This document shows, piece after piece, positions 25,641 through 38,744 of a stretch of 64,000 bases of DNA. Below the pieces are notes generated by a model. The model saw only the letters and a program-made list of their open reading frames with translations, was not told where the DNA came from and searched no databases. Source of the DNA: Mactromeris polynyma (lineage: Eukaryota > Mollusca > Bivalvia > Venerida > Mactridae). Position numbers and translations under genes: made by a program. Every line of letters starts with the position of its first letter. The first letter of the stretch is position 1. The DNA lies in contig JASFXZ010000020.1 of assembly GCA_032209605.1 (NCBI GenBank), positions 1,309,501 through 1,373,500 on the forward strand, read 5' to 3'.

Positions 25641-25925
25641 CGCACAGTGTAGAGATTGCTAACGTCACAAGTCACGTCTGTCGGCAACTAGCGGAAGTCG
25701 GACCCGTCCAAAATCCTATTGACAGTCCAATCGACCCCATATATTAATTTTAAAAGTCTAATACCTCGCTGTGTAGAAATCGCTTACGTCATAACTCTCG
25801 CCCGGCATCAACCAATAGAAGCCCATTAACACTTCTACCGACCCAAATATATTACTTCAAATCCAACGGTTACCTATCTCCAAGCTGTGTAGAAATCGCT
25901 TCCGTCGTAATTCACGACGATCATG
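25641..25925. repeat. Degenerate repeat, 3 units of about 120 bp
   Basis: AGTGTAGAGATTGCTAACGTCA, TGTGTAGAAATCGCTTACGTCA and TGTGTAGAAATCGCTTCCGTCG start successive units at about 25645, 25771 and 25885. Confidence 0.65.
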
Positions 25926-26624
25926 CATTGAATTACATTCAGCATTGCCACATGTAGTCGTATTCCACATTGACTGCGTAGCTCTCTCATCTCATTTCAA
26001 ATTAATAATCAATATGTCAGCAGCCAAACGTGTACCATGTTCATGCAAATGTATAATTATGTATATGCATAAATGTAAAGTCATTCAATAATAGGGTTTC
26101 TTTCAGCTATCACACACAGTTTTAACGGTCAAGTTTTGTTGCCTTGATGGCAAAGTGTTCAAAAGAAAATTTGAATTGCCAAAGAATGTTCAACTAATTA
26201 AAATAATTGTGTAGCAGTCGAATAGTGCTTGTTATGATCAGCGTCTATCTCTTCAATTACTAGGCTTTGTTGCATAGTAATCTTACTTCAGAACATCAAA
26301 GTTCAAATACTTGCATGCATAATTTGTCCGTTGGCATTACCGTGCAATTTCGCATTTGGCGTGTATTTTAAAAAAAAAACTACAAGATATAGACAGTGCC
26401 AAACAGTATTTCAGTTACCTAAGTATGTTGTTAACAAACACTCAGGCATCAGAACAGTAGATAAATGGTTGTTATTTTATGTAAGCAAGTCTCTGCTTCA
26501 CTGTTATCAGTAGACAGGTTGGTCACTTCTCAAAGTAATCGTCACGACAAAAGTGTAATGATAAGTGCTTGTCCGAGGAACATGGTGTATTTCGACGGCC
26601 GGAAAAGTTAGCTTGTCCAGTAGT

Positions 26625-26850
26625 ATATTCTATCCACTGCATCCAAATCCCCGTGTTGTCCCCTGGAATTATCCACGGTTCTTTTTGATAATCAGCCAGA
26701 CAATCCCTAATTTCCCAATTCCCATAGCTATTTGCACTTACATCTCTTTAACCCCTACTGTTTCGTAGATTATAAATGTTTCCCTATGGTCTGTGAGCTA
26801 TTACATTGTCTTGCGTATATGGTGTTCCCTGTATCAACTTCTTCGCTCTT
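26625..26850 (+). repeat. R1 element
   Basis: gttgtcccctggaattatc, agccagacaat and tatggtgttccctgtatcaac. Confidence 0.7.
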
Positions 26851-26894
26851 TTATGTTGATTAAAATATTAAAATAGACTCGGGTACATTTCATG

Positions 26895-27340
26895 CGTCTT
26901 CCTGGGGTTAGCTAGCTGCTAAATTGATTTAAACCCTCCGGATATTTACTGATAATTCATAGGATGTAAATAGATGTGTGGTTATTTATTCCATTTATGT
27001 TTAGATGTGTTTTTAAGTTCCCCTTGTGCAGTTCCTTGACTCGATTTTATATTAATGGTCACCCCCCCCCCCCATTTCCGTCCGTGGCCGCTGGCTTTCT
27101 ATGCTTGCCCTGTGGTGTATTCTATCAATTGACGTTGCCCCTTGTTGTCTCCTTGTATTTTATATAATTGTTTTTGATAGTAAGCCAGATAATTTCTTGC
27201 TACCCCATTCCCATACATGTTTGCCCTTGCACCTCCCCAGAAAAGGTTATGTAGGCTGTTGTTTCCCTGTGGTCTGTGTGGGGAGGCATTGCCATGTGTA
27301 TGTGGCGTTCCCTGTAACAACTTAATCATTTTCTTTCCCA
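26895..27340 (+). repeat. R1 element, full-length copy
   Basis: Left end GGTTAGCTAGCTGCTAAATT, poly-C near 27061, and right end GGCGTTCCCTGTAACAACTT. Marks the start of the P450 gene 1 duplication unit; the equivalent copy in unit 2 is at 39120. Confidence 0.8.
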
Positions 27341-29157
27341 AAGCACTTCCACCATGGACCTGTTAGTTCGCTGTACACTAAGATATTGGTCCTATAGATT
27401 CGCACTTTACATTATACGAACAATTTGTCATGGTTGCTTAGCCTTGAACAAGTGTGTATGTGTGCCGATTTATGTGTATTGTATGTATATTATTGCCATG
27501 TTTAGTACCATAGACATAGTTACAATCATCGTAGTTACATTTATGCAATTGTAATGATAAAAGCAAGTGATATTTATTAATTAAAATTAGGAAAAATCGA
27601 AAATCGTTGTTAGTTGATATTTTACTATAAAAGATAGTTAAACGTTTTGTGTCTGGTCATTTCTTGGTATTATGTATATGTACAAGTTTGGTAACGTTTG
27701 CCTTTATAGACATACTACAAATGTTTCGAGAGATGATCTGCATGTTTAAAGACAATGATCTGAGTTACAACTCTACAGATAGATGAAGATTTATCGTTGA
27801 GATCAGACAGTTGGAGACCAAAATCAATGACTATATTTAGTAAACCATTACCCTTTTTCATGACAAACAATTTCACAATAAATGAGAAACACAATATATA
27901 TAAATCTTCTAAAAGTCCGTGTTACATGCAATTTGAATACATCCAACAATAATAAAAATATACAACATTCAAATATAAAGTAATGCTGAAGAATACAAAT
28001 AGGTCCGATATATTATAAAAATGAACGTAAGTAACATGTATCACATACTAATGTCCTCTGTATGATTTCAAAATGATGCGTCAGAAAGGCTTCCGGGAAA
28101 TGAAGAAAGATTCCTTCTATATAAATAACGGTATAAGGTAGGACAGTATGTAACACCACACGCCTCATGCGAAGACGGCTCGTTGGTTCCACACAAATTT
28201 ATTTTACAAGTCTAAACGACCAACCCAAATGTTAAACAAATCAAAGTATAAATACGCCAGCTCTTTAAAACGCCAAAGTCCCATGTTCAATTCGTAACTA
28301 CTTATTAGCTCTAAAATCCCGTCAAATTGAAATACCCCATCTTACAACCCAAGCTCAAAATAAACCTCTAACTCCCAAAACTAAAACAACTTAAAAACTA
28401 AACTGCCCCTCTAAGTTTTTCGCTGGGTATTTATACCTTCTCTAGAAATGCATCGCAACAACATTTTTATAATTACTATTCGATATGTACAAATAAACTT
28501 CAAAACAAGTCAATCAAAATGACCATTATCCATTGTCTTCCACAGGTGTAAAATCCATTACATCCGCCTACTCTTGTAATTAAGTTAGTTTTAATTGATA
28601 TACCATTATATTATGACGTCAATATGGAAAACAACGACTGTATCTGATTCCTAATGGATATTCCACATTGACTGACCGCTATAAAATTATCATCAACATA
28701 CTTAAGGCAAAGTCAATTGATTAGTCAAAGTATTATTATGCAGGTGTAAAGTAATAAATTCATTCTGTAAATAATTAGCTTTGTTTCTGCAAACAATAAC
28801 AAGTGTGTATTAGATAAGTATTAGATACTAAATATTACAAATTTACATCAATGGATCTAGCAGAGATGTAATTGCTACCACCCACATAATAAATTAATTA
28901 ATGCATTCTGAAAATAATTAGCTTTGTGTATATTAGATCAGCAAGATTATTAATTAACATCAATAGATCAAATCAAGATAATTAATTACCATCAATGGAA
29001 AAACTAGCGCTGAAATTGCTACCTGCAATATCATTGTGTTACAAGTAACTTACAGGTTCCTGTTAAATCTGAATACAATTTCAAAGTTCATGAATATTCA
29101 ATAGAACTAATGTTTCCCTATGTAACGCCACAGTGTTCTCATAGCGCCATTCTGTCT
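27341..29157. other. 3' flank of P450 gene 1
   Basis: No gene. Aligns in pieces with 39490-41777 and 53390-56203 (attggtcctatagattcgca, gtaatgctgaagaat), so it belongs to the duplicated unit. Internal near-duplicates of 'ataattagctttgt' occur at 28770 and 28915. Confidence 0.7.
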
Positions 29158-32100
29158 TTATATCCGACTCTCAACAATGACTTTGTAAGGTTTGCATGTA
29201 AGTCCCAACAAACTCCCATTACCGGTCAGATCAGCACATTTTCCGGACAACATCTTCCATTTATATCGTTGCATTAGACATGCAAACAATAAATGCAGCT
29301 CAGGTTTGGCTACAAATTCTCCAAGACAAACTCTCGTTCCCGCAGAAAATGGGAGCCAATTTTTCGGTTTCGGTCCAAGCTTTCCATTTTCGTCCAAGAA
29401 CCTCTCTGGAATGAACCTGTCGACATCTTCCCAAGCTTCAGGGTCATGATGGAGGGCCCAATGGTTGATAGCCACTTTTGTTCCCTTTGGAATTTTGTGT
29501 CCGGCTATAAAATAATTATAAATACAGAATAAAACAAACAGGAACATTGGAATGTTATTGATTCAAATTCAAATATTGATACATCGAATGACAAATATCG
29601 AGGACATATTAATATATCGATTATATTTTTAAATTCCTTTAACTCTTTTAAATGTATTTCTTTATGTTTTGGGTGTATTCCCTCCATAATTAAATGTACA
29701 ACTTGTATTTTTATGATAACAAGATACCATTTAAGTAATTTATCCATGTTTTTTGTCTTCACTTATAAGTTATAATATATTGCCGACATTTGGAATGCAC
29801 TATCCACTACATTACTGTTTAAAACGCAACCAACTCATGGGCGATGTTACGCTATTTTGGATCGTTCCCATTCTCCTGTTTGTTACCACCATAATATCAA
29901 TAAGTGAGTGTATTGAATATCTATCAACAGAAAAAATGACACACAGGACTACATGAAAGAAATCCCTTTTTAACTTCAGACGCAGACTGTTCTGACTGTA
30001 CAGATCTGAATTTGTTATTTGATACATTTGAGCATAGTACGCGGATGTCCCCGCTTTGGGATTTTAAATCGAAAAAGTGCCATTTGTAGATTGTAACTGA
30101 AATTTAATCTCATCTGTAGTTTATTATCCTATGTTTATGTGCCCAATATGAATTTAATCCATTCATCCCTGCAAGAGTTATTGATCTGAAGCCATTATTT
30201 CGCTTGCATGGACAGACGGCCAGGCAAAGCACTTTATTCTTCAAATGGCCATGGCATAAAAAAGCCTCATGCTTATGGGTAAATGAAGATTTTTCAATCG
30301 GTTTAATTGTTTAATTATGCTTATATTTATCAAATCTATTCTGTCTAAAACAATGCAAACTGTTATTCGTCTACATTTAATGAACAATCTTCAACTTGAA
30401 TTAATCAATTTTTTACAATGAAAGGAGGATTTAGTTGGTCCAAGGAACACTGGATTGACAAGACAATGCCTCCTAACAAAGATAAAATTGAAAACAAACT
30501 ATGTCTATAAAATAAATGATTCCACAGAATAAAATTAACAACACACATAATTATATGAAAAAATACAAGAAAGTTATTATTAAAGATATATCAAAGCATC
30601 TAAGCTTAATTATAATTTCAAAATGAATCTCAAGTCCAAATCCTAGGGAAACTCATTACCATAGTGAACGTCATAGGTGTGAACTTAGTGATTGTTTGAA
30701 CTTACAACCACTGGGCGTTGCAGCCAACTTCTTATCTATTTAAGATATGGAACTTACCAACTTCTGTATCACAAGATGTCATATGCATGAGACCAAATGG
30801 GATCACGGAAGACAGACGCATGCTTTCGTGTAGCACAGCTTCTGTGTAACCCAGATCAGGTCGATCAGCAAGACCCGGCAATCTGGCTTTCCCTAAAATA
30901 TGTTTCAATATCAAAGCACAAAGAAGAAACAATAAAACAAGTGACACAAAAACAATATCAAATTCAACTTCACATGGTTATTCATAGCACCATACCACTG
31001 GCTAAGTCCAACTCGTGAATATGGAAAAACATAGAACTACTTGTGACTAAAACATAGTACTACTTGTCACTATAACAAGAGTATAAAGATAAAACACCAA
31101 CTCTTATATGTCAGTTTAAATACTGGGATTTGAAATACTTAACAGCAAGCCAACTAACCACTTACCTGATGTATTTCAAAATGATCCTTCCTTTTAAACT
31201 TATATACAAAATAAGACGACCAAAAAGGATCAATAAATACCAAGTCTCAGAAAAGAGTATATCAGCAAACGTTAACTTACCAACGACTCTGTCAATTTCA
31301 TCCTGTACCTTTTCCTGTATATCAGGGAATGCAATCATATGGTTTATGGCCCAGTACAAAGTGAACCTGGAGGTGTCTAGTCCAGCTGAAACAAAAAACG
31401 CGTAGATAATAGAAGGAATTTTTAGTGTATTTGCCAATAATAGTATAGATTAATACAATACAGACTTGTGTACATAAGATTAACATATATATCATCACCT
31501 AGCAGATCCTTTTCATGTAACGTTTCCTTTGTTGTTGTATTTTCGTGCCCCCTTGTGCGTTTTGGGGGTGACAGTATGCACTTCGTATGTGGCATTCTCT
31601 GCTACAGTTCATTGTTCGTTTTGATTTTAATAGTATATGGAAAACGCAACGGTAAATCTTACCAAAGAATATATCAGCCAAAGTCTGTACCAGATGATCT
31701 TCAGTGAGAGAGTCAACTGCTTCTTGACCTTCTTCTTCAGTTGCTTCAAGTCGAGCAAGAATCAGATTATCACAGAAATGACGTACATTATCTGAAATGT
31801 AAGAATACCTAACAAGCGTAAGTAAAAGATAAGAGCATGAAAGCGAGATTAAGTTGTTACAGGGAACGCTTCAAACATAAGACAAAGCCTCCCCACACAG
31901 ATATCTAGGGGAAAACAATAGCCTACAAAACATTTGGAACTGAGGAGGTGCAAGGTCATGAGTATCGGAGTCAAGAAATGGCCTGACCGACCATCCAGAA
32001 CAACTCGGAAGACAACAAAGGTTGAAAATTGATTAAATGGATGGTATACATTACAGGATAAAGTCAGTAGCCCAGGGTAGAAAACATGGAGACAATATTC

Positions 32101-35100
32101 TGGCGCATCATACCTCTATTGAAAGAACTTTCAGACTCCTTATATTTCCTCCTCATAAACTTTTCCATGATTTCCTCTGTTAATTGTTCAATCTGTTTAA
32201 ACCGCTCTGTCTTATACAGATATCTCAATGCAGGAATGAAGTCCTCAAGCGTAGACCCAAAATTATCTAACGTTTGATCTTCTTTCTTCAGTAAGTGGGC
32301 CACCTCTGGGTCATCAAATGTATACCTGAAAGGAGTATTTAATGTTGCATTCAAGTATCTTATCTGGACCCTTCTATGACGTAACCTACATTAGTGACAT
32401 TGGTTATGACGTCGAGTATTTCCCAATGCAATTGTGACGTCACAAAGTAAGCACTTTCTTGGATGTGTATTTGTTTCTTAATTTTGATAAATAGAATCAA
32501 AAAACATTTTGTAGTTTACTTTTGGATATTGTTCTTAATATTTGAATTTCTATAGGAAGAAAAGTAGTGTTCGTTTTAAAATTTAACAAATAAATATATG
32601 TGTTAGGATTGTAAAAAACCTGAAAATGGAATGTTATCTCGTGGAAAAGCACACATATTGTATTATACTTAATTACCAACATGTACAACTATGTATTTTC
32701 CATATACAACGACAACAGTGTTATCATCAAAATCTACTTACTTTCCACCAAAACAGAGTCCCGTCAATATATTTAATACAATAAAGTTGATATAGTCTGA
32801 TGGATCGAATTCTCCAGTCTGCTTATCGATCTGTTCAAAAGCAGCTTCAACAGCATCGTTGATGCGGTTTTCCAAAGCATCAAATTGCATGTAGTGCCTA
32901 AGAAAATAACAAAAATATTTATTTTCGTTTCTTGTTCTGCTGAAATAATACATTAAAACTGAGTATAGCTTGCAAACTTTAACTTGATGCTGACCTTTAT
33001 GCATGAAAATATTACACACCAATTTGTAGATTATATTAATATCTGCGAGCGAACTGTGCATGGTCGGTGTATATACATCATCTGACCGTAGCATTTGTAT
33101 TACAACACATAGAAGCATAATTATGAAATGGAAAACAGAGTAAGTTGATACAGGGAATGCCACATTCACAAGAGACTGCCTCCCACACATATCCCAGGGA
33201 AACATCAGCACACAAAAACACTTGAGTCGACAAACATCAACGGGGATGGGACGGTAAGAAATTGACTGGCTGCTTACAACAAAATAGTGTAGAATGAGAC
33301 AAATAGGGAGAAGGGAATTCCACAGTAGATTGTCATGAGCTCTATCTTTTTAATTAGTCTATGGTTTATGTACATATAGGAAAAAAAGGCTGAACAACTT
33401 CTTTGGAAATTCTAACATGGACAGAAAGGAGGAAAGTGACAATTAATATTATATCAGGTCGAAAAATCCTATATGATGAAAGGGAAATCTTGTAATAGTA
33501 TTTTCTCAAAGCATAAAGGGAAATAATAACCACATAGTGATTTACAGCCTTGGAACAGTCTGAAAATACTTGGGGTTTAAAACTAACCTTAACGCCTTAG
33601 ATGCGATTCGTCTATGTAACTTCCAAGTTGGACCAGAACTGCTGAAGGCAATATCTTTCCCACCGAACGTAAACACATCAACTAAGGGACACATGATCAA
33701 TTTATATATTCACAGAAAATAAGAACATCACATACTTTTGGAGAAAATGCAGAACAAGCAAGGCTAAACTATACAGTAGTAACTACAGTATTATTGAGAA
33801 TGGTGTTTAAATATAATCCTATTAACAAACAGTGTTTTTCTACTTCAATAAGTTAGAGCCTATTGCATAATCTACCGAATATGAACGATGATTCATAATT
33901 TTGATTGTTGCTTAGTGGTTGTTGTTCTCAAAATGTTAAACTGAGATTGAATTCTTACTATGGGAAATAATGATACTGTTGTTGAACAGAGGTAGTTGCT
34001 CAAGATTAGGTAAGTCTGGAGAGAGTGTGCTGTAAAGTTATTCAAATTGTTCACACTTACTTGATGGTAATAACATTCTGGCAGCAAAGTCTGTGGACCT
34101 TTTCACCAAAACCTCTAAAGCAGCATCAATCTTGTTGACATATACTGTCGTCACAGTACCTTGAAGAGACAGAAATCATTCTTGTACGTTTTATGCCTGA
34201 TTAATATTTTTCAGCACCTTGTTTCATTAGCACATTTTCTCAATCGATAAATTGTCAATAGACGATATCCAGAATTGGATAAAAATAGTTTTATTACCTT
34301 GGTTACAAACAAAATTTAAATTTAGATCCACTGAAATGCAGTTAGTCGTTAAATCCTGTCTTTGATTTCATTGCGAGTCAAGCACGATATCGACGGTATA
34401 TTATTTTTGTACTGACGGATTAGAGGGAAAATTTCCATTTTATAACAATTCGGCGAATATAGTATTAAGATCCTATTTTCTGAGCTTTGTTTCAACTTTT
34501 GTAAGGCAGATAAAAAGTATGGTCATATGCAAAATATCCAACCGAAGTTTCTTACCTTTCTCCATGTTCAGGTTAGCAGAGGGGGTTACTGAGCAATACA
34601 ATGTATATTGTTTTCAATTTGTTATAACAAATCAGTTTGTGGCAGACATACTGTTATAAGTAATTTGTTCGCTATACATTTATAAAATTCCTGATATAGC
34701 AAACGTAATTAAGCACTGTACATGTACGTGTACAAAGCTTTTAAATGAAATTCGGTCAAAGCCTATGTACACTAAATTCTTTCAGGGAGGAGACATTGTT
34801 TGAGGAAAAGTTAAATCAGATTTACCTGTATACTGAAACTATTTATATGTTTTGTCAATAACTTTATACATGGTTCACTATGTATCTTACCTAACTTCAT
34901 CGTAACAACGGGGCCATACTGTTTAGACATTTTGAAAACATCCTCGTGCAATTTATTCTGATCTGCTTCTGCAAGAAACATACATGTCAAGGTCAACTAT
35001 ATTGCGGACAAGAAGTTTAAACTTATTCATTTAGGTTGTTAAACAAGTTTGCCATCAATATTAATCATTGACTCGTGAATATTAATCAATCTCTCGTGAA

Positions 35101-35826
35101 CATTAATCACCATGAATATTAATCAATCTCTCGTGAACATTAATCACCATGAATATTAATTACTCTCTCATAAATATCAAAATATTAATTAACATGAATA
35201 TTAATCAGAATGAATACTAATCACTCTTAATGACAGCTTCCTGGGTTAGTAATCAGTTGTAACACACGCCTAAATCAGGCTAGAAATAACTTTATTGTAG
35301 TATTATATACATGTACATCATAAATTCTTTCCAAAACCAGCAACGTTGCCATAATTCAATTGCAATCCGATTTTCATGATTTGAATGATGACATCTCGAA
35401 ACTTTGCTCCAAAGAATTTTCATAAGTTATTTAAAAAAAGCAAAGCCGCTTCTGTGGTGCCCCACATCCCTGGAAGGCCACCTTCCATCAGGTAACTTGC
35501 ATATGAATGCAAGGAATCTATCCGGTTGGGTAACAGAAGTCAATAGTTCTATCCTAGTACCCGCTTTTGTCCAAAAGATGCTTGATGGGGCACCAAGGGT
35601 CTTCCCTAAATATAATGAATTGAAAATTCTGGCTTATATGTGTCTTTATGAGCCCCATTACAAAACAGTAACACTTACGTAACAGGTTCCCTATCAGAGG
35701 TAGCCCCATGGGTCCTGGTGGGTAATTGTACTTCCATTTCTGTAACAACCAATAAACAAGCAGTCCAACTACTATGGCAACAAGACATGTCGCCGTGATC
35801 GAACCCGAAAGTAGGACCTCTAACAT
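29158..35826 (-). CDS. Cytochrome P450 gene 1 (clan 2, CYP1/CYP17-like), complete, 10 exons
   Basis: Coding exons in transcript order: 35826-35679, 34968-34891, 34159-34061, 33681-33588, 32897-32742, 32325-32114, 31791-31663, 31385-31281, 30892-30758, 29504-29158. They total 1503 nt, or 500 aa plus TAA. Start is ATG at 35826 because the frame upstream in gene 2 is closed and both proteins begin MLEVLLSGS. A membrane anchor (about residues 8-28) is followed by the hinge YPPGPMGLPLIGN, the C-helix WKLHR (128-132), the I-helix oxygen-binding AGLDTS (306-311), the K-helix ESMR (363-366), PERF (418-421) and the haem loop FSAGTRVCLGE with Cys445. Length and motifs indicate an intact microsomal monooxygenase that takes electrons from P450 reductase. 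The C-terminal half resembles CYP1 and CYP17 most; the substrate is unknown. It is the most diverged of the tandem trio, with unique residues such as SSVIPFGLMHM after ESMRL. Confidence 0.93.
30040..30260. repeat. Dispersed repeat R3 in intron 9 of gene 1
   Basis: 'gtgcccaatatgaatttaatcc' is shared with intron 9 of gene 2 (42650-42900) and gene 3 (57110-57300), where it follows 'ggtgtg(c/t)ccataggc'. It therefore predates the duplications. Confidence 0.6.
31503..31625 (+). repeat. R1-related fragment in intron 7 of gene 1 (antisense to gene)
   Basis: cccccttgtgcgttttgggg, tatgtggcattctctgctac. Confidence 0.5.
31845..32065 (-). repeat. R1 element filling intron 6 of gene 1
   Basis: Same sense as the gene; 'ttgttacagggaacgc' to 'caggataaagtcagtagc'. 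It makes up about 220 of the 322 bp of the intron and ends about 50 nt before the acceptor. Confidence 0.75.
33125..33587 (-). repeat. R1 element starting at the intron 4 donor of gene 1
   Basis: The first intron bases, GTTAGTTTTAAACCCCAAGT, read directly into R1 (ttccaaggctgtaaatcact). The equivalents are 46825-47203 in gene 2 and 61340-61982 in gene 3. Confidence 0.7.
35058..35222. repeat. Tandem repeat in intron 1 of gene 1
   Basis: Repeats of 'gaatattaatcaatctctcg' and 'gaacattaatcaccat' with mixed 12-38 bp periods; shorter relics of the motif exist at 49050 and 63940. Confidence 0.75.
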
Positions 35827-35876
35827 ACTGCTGTAATCCGTGGATCCCAAAACAATTAATAAACTTGTTTAGCTGT
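35827..35876 (-). other. 5' UTR part of exon 1, P450 gene 1
   Basis: Fifty bases between a pyrimidine-rich acceptor and the start codon. The start ACAGCTAAACAAG is mirrored by ATAGCTAAACAAG at 49573 in gene 2 (49524-49573), supporting the same acceptor in both genes. Confidence 0.5.
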
Positions 35877-36529
35877 CTAAAAAAACAAAACATGAAATTA
35901 TCTGTTCTGTGAATTTCAAATAAAATATAAAATTTTAATACAGCAATTTATATGAGAAAAAAATAAATATATTACCAATATTTTAAAAAAAAGTTGTAAT
36001 CAAAAGTAACATTAAAGAAATATTTTATAAAAAAATGTGTCTCCTGAAATTACTCTAGAACGCTTGTAAACAAACGAAAATTTGAATATTGACCAAAACG
36101 ACAGGGTTTACACAATGATAGGATTCTCAAATAAATTTGAATTCAATATGTGTTCTTACAATAGCAGTCGACTCTACAGCACTTGTATATACATAACTGG
36201 TAGATAACCTAAATTATCCAGATATATTAAAGTGCAAACCACTTACATGTGGTTGTATATCAACGTTACTATATTTGGCTTGGGGTAATTTATTGTTCGC
36301 TTGGAGTTGGACAATATGTACCAATCACTCATAAATATTCATGCACATCTGTGAATTATCACTATCGAAATATTCAGACCCAACTCGATAAATATACAAT
36401 GATCATGTTCCACAGGGTTGAGTGTACATGAAGAGAGCGAATTTATAAGTGCCAAGTACATATATACTATATGTCTATTGTCAGTATGTTACCGAAATTG
36501 TTTTCAATGGCTGACCAATTTGCTTACAA

Positions 36530-37493
36530 CAGTTCTCAAGTGTTAACATTATATTGATGTTGTGTAATGCCGGTTTATTCACTGTACATACATACACTGT
36601 GTGTCTTTTCTGACCTAGCTGCTGATATCTGGCCTTCAGTGAGATAACGTAAAGTGCAAAGTTATTAGTTTAGACAAAAATCTAATAATAGATCTGGGTC
36701 TTAAACAAGGACATAACATTTTGTCAGATAATCAGAGCAGTTAATCATCATTGAAAAAATTGATCAAATAATTGTGTAACGTACGCTGTCACAGTAATTA
36801 CAGAAATTTGTTTCAAGGGTTCAGTATACAAACACTTCATTCAAATTCAATTATACACTCAGAAACATCTCGCAACATCTCGGCAATTACCGTTCAGAAA
36901 GAGACATCGAATATGTGTCATGCTCAGAGTGACTTCCCTTATGCACGTTATATTCATTGCAAATTATCCATTATTACTCCATTATGTCTAAATAACTGTT
37001 TTAAAATGTTTTAAGATCACATTCTAGTCCAATTATAAGAGTCCTGGGTAGTCCTGGTGTATCATATGGCAGTCCTGGAGTGTCCTGGTGTGTCCTGGGG
37101 TGTCTTGGGGTGTCCTGGGGTCTCCTGGGGTCTCCTGGGTTGTTTAGACCGACCGATTTGTTCAAATTTGTTCAAAAAGAGAGGTATACGTAGGACAGGT
37201 CGAATTGTAAAGAATAGATAATTAAATTCAATGAAGCTTTTTAAATAGTTCAATTTGAACCATATATTAATACATAAGAACTACTTGCTAGACAACAGGG
37301 AAAGGGTCCTAATTTATTTGCAAACTAACGATACCTTCCACAGCCCAAGTACTCGACACATTCGGTTAACTTATTACGGAACGCGGTATTTCTGAACGCG
37401 AGTCTAGAACAAGGGACCCGTGATCAAATCCACTTTCAAATTGTTTATCATTGATTGCCAGTATAGCAGAAAAACAGTTAATGTAATCCTCAA
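36530..37493. other. Block shared with the region upstream of gene 2
   Basis: ctgatatctggccttcagtg, aacattttgtcagataatca and atcattgattgcc match 51980-52760. No coding frame. A 10 bp repeat (tgtcctgggg, about 8 units) lies at 37060-37140. Confidence 0.65.
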
Positions 37494-37494
37494 A

Positions 37495-38262
37495 CAACCA
37501 GATTTCGACCACAACCTAATTTCGACCGGTATCGGAAAACACCAAAAGCTAGGTCGCCGGACCAAAATATTTGCTATGCACACGCACTTTTGTTTACATT
37601 GGATGCAGAATTGTAAAACATGATGAACGCTAGTGAAAAATGGAGATTAGAAATTTAAAACACAAACCTTTCCGTAAAAAGTGTAAAAATATTGTGTATT
37701 TAACTACTTCCAAATATATAATTCACATAAAATTGGCTGCACAATTCTGTTGTTTTTATTTCGTCTGCAGTTATGCCTATTCCAGGGCCCAACATCCTGT
37801 ATCAGACGATGCTTGAAGTACAGTACACTACAACAACATTGTAACACAATTTGTTCGTGTCTTAATCCATAAATTCTCAATACGTGCTAGTTTGGATTTA
37901 ATTGGTTGTGTATTAAGTGATTGTGTTTCATCTATGTATAGGCCAATGTGTCATCTAGGGTTGCATACAGAGACTATGACTCTTATGATTAAATCAGAGC
38001 ATAAACTTTTGTTGTGTTCTGTAGTCAAGGGAAGTTACTCCAAAGAGGACAAAAACTAGTTGTGAACAGCCGGGTTAACAGAAAATGAGGTCAGCATAAT
38101 TTGAAGCGTATAAAAAACAAACTATGACAGTTAGGTCCTAATTTTTGTTGCATCCATGTGGGATAAGGTTTGTTTAAATCATCAGTATAAATAAAACTTG
38201 CTGTCGGACGAGTAATGGAATGTGCGTTGGGAAAATCACGTTAGGCGGTCGAAATCTGGTTG
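37495..38262. mobile_element. 768 bp TIR element
   Basis: Perfect 16 bp inverted ends CAACCAGATTTCGACC and GGTCGAAATCTGGTTG. No target duplication found and no transposase frame, hence non-autonomous. Lies inside the predicted leader intron of gene 1. Confidence 0.6.
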
Positions 38263-38455
38263 TGCCGGGATACAAGGAAGAACATTACTCTTCAGATTTA
38301 GTCTATTGTCGACTTATAATTACACACAAACAGTAATCCCATAAACTACAGCGTCCATAAGTTAATTGATTTATTGATTTATTAGGTTATCTATAAACCA
38401 AATGTTATATCTTTTCAAAAGCAACACTCGGAATAAACATATAAAATAGTCTTAC

Positions 38456-38492
38456 CTTGTGTACCGTAGAGTTGATAACTGTATGCATACGT
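38456..38492 (-). other. Non-coding leader exon of P450 gene 1 (predicted)
   Basis: The minus-strand sequence TATCAACTCTACGGTACACA is followed by donor G|GTAAGAC and aligns with the gene 2 leader. A matching acceptor (TTTTTTTAG, exon side 35876) is 50 nt before the start codon. The implied leader intron is about 2.6 kb, against 0.58 kb in gene 2, because a shared upstream block and a 768 bp insertion lie inside it. The 5' end is not determined; no TATA box was found. Confidence 0.5.
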
Positions 38493-38744
38493 CCGTTGCA
38501 ACAGTGGCCTTGGCATTTCTGTAAATGTAAACATACGGGTTCAGTACATGGTGTTCTCATACTTTGTATCCTAGATGAATTATCTTATCACGAATGGATA
38601 GCGGGGTATTTTTACGAATATGTCAGAGAATTTCGACTATGTTGCAATGATGATACGTTAAATCAAGTGAATGTTTTATTCATCATCAATTACCGATCAA
38701 TTAACGGAGACATTTACATAACTAATTTATATACTGATAGAGAG

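Noticed and set aside
29192..29532. Plus-strand frames opposite P450 exon 10 (also at 41812-42128 and 56238-56566)
   Set aside because: Shadows of the conserved minus-strand exon; no independent signal.
35679..35850. Upstream extension of P450 gene 1 (GSTDYSS before MLEVLL)
   Set aside because: The first codon is TTG, not ATG, the segment aligns with 5' UTR of gene 2 where the frame is closed, and MLEVLL is conserved in both.
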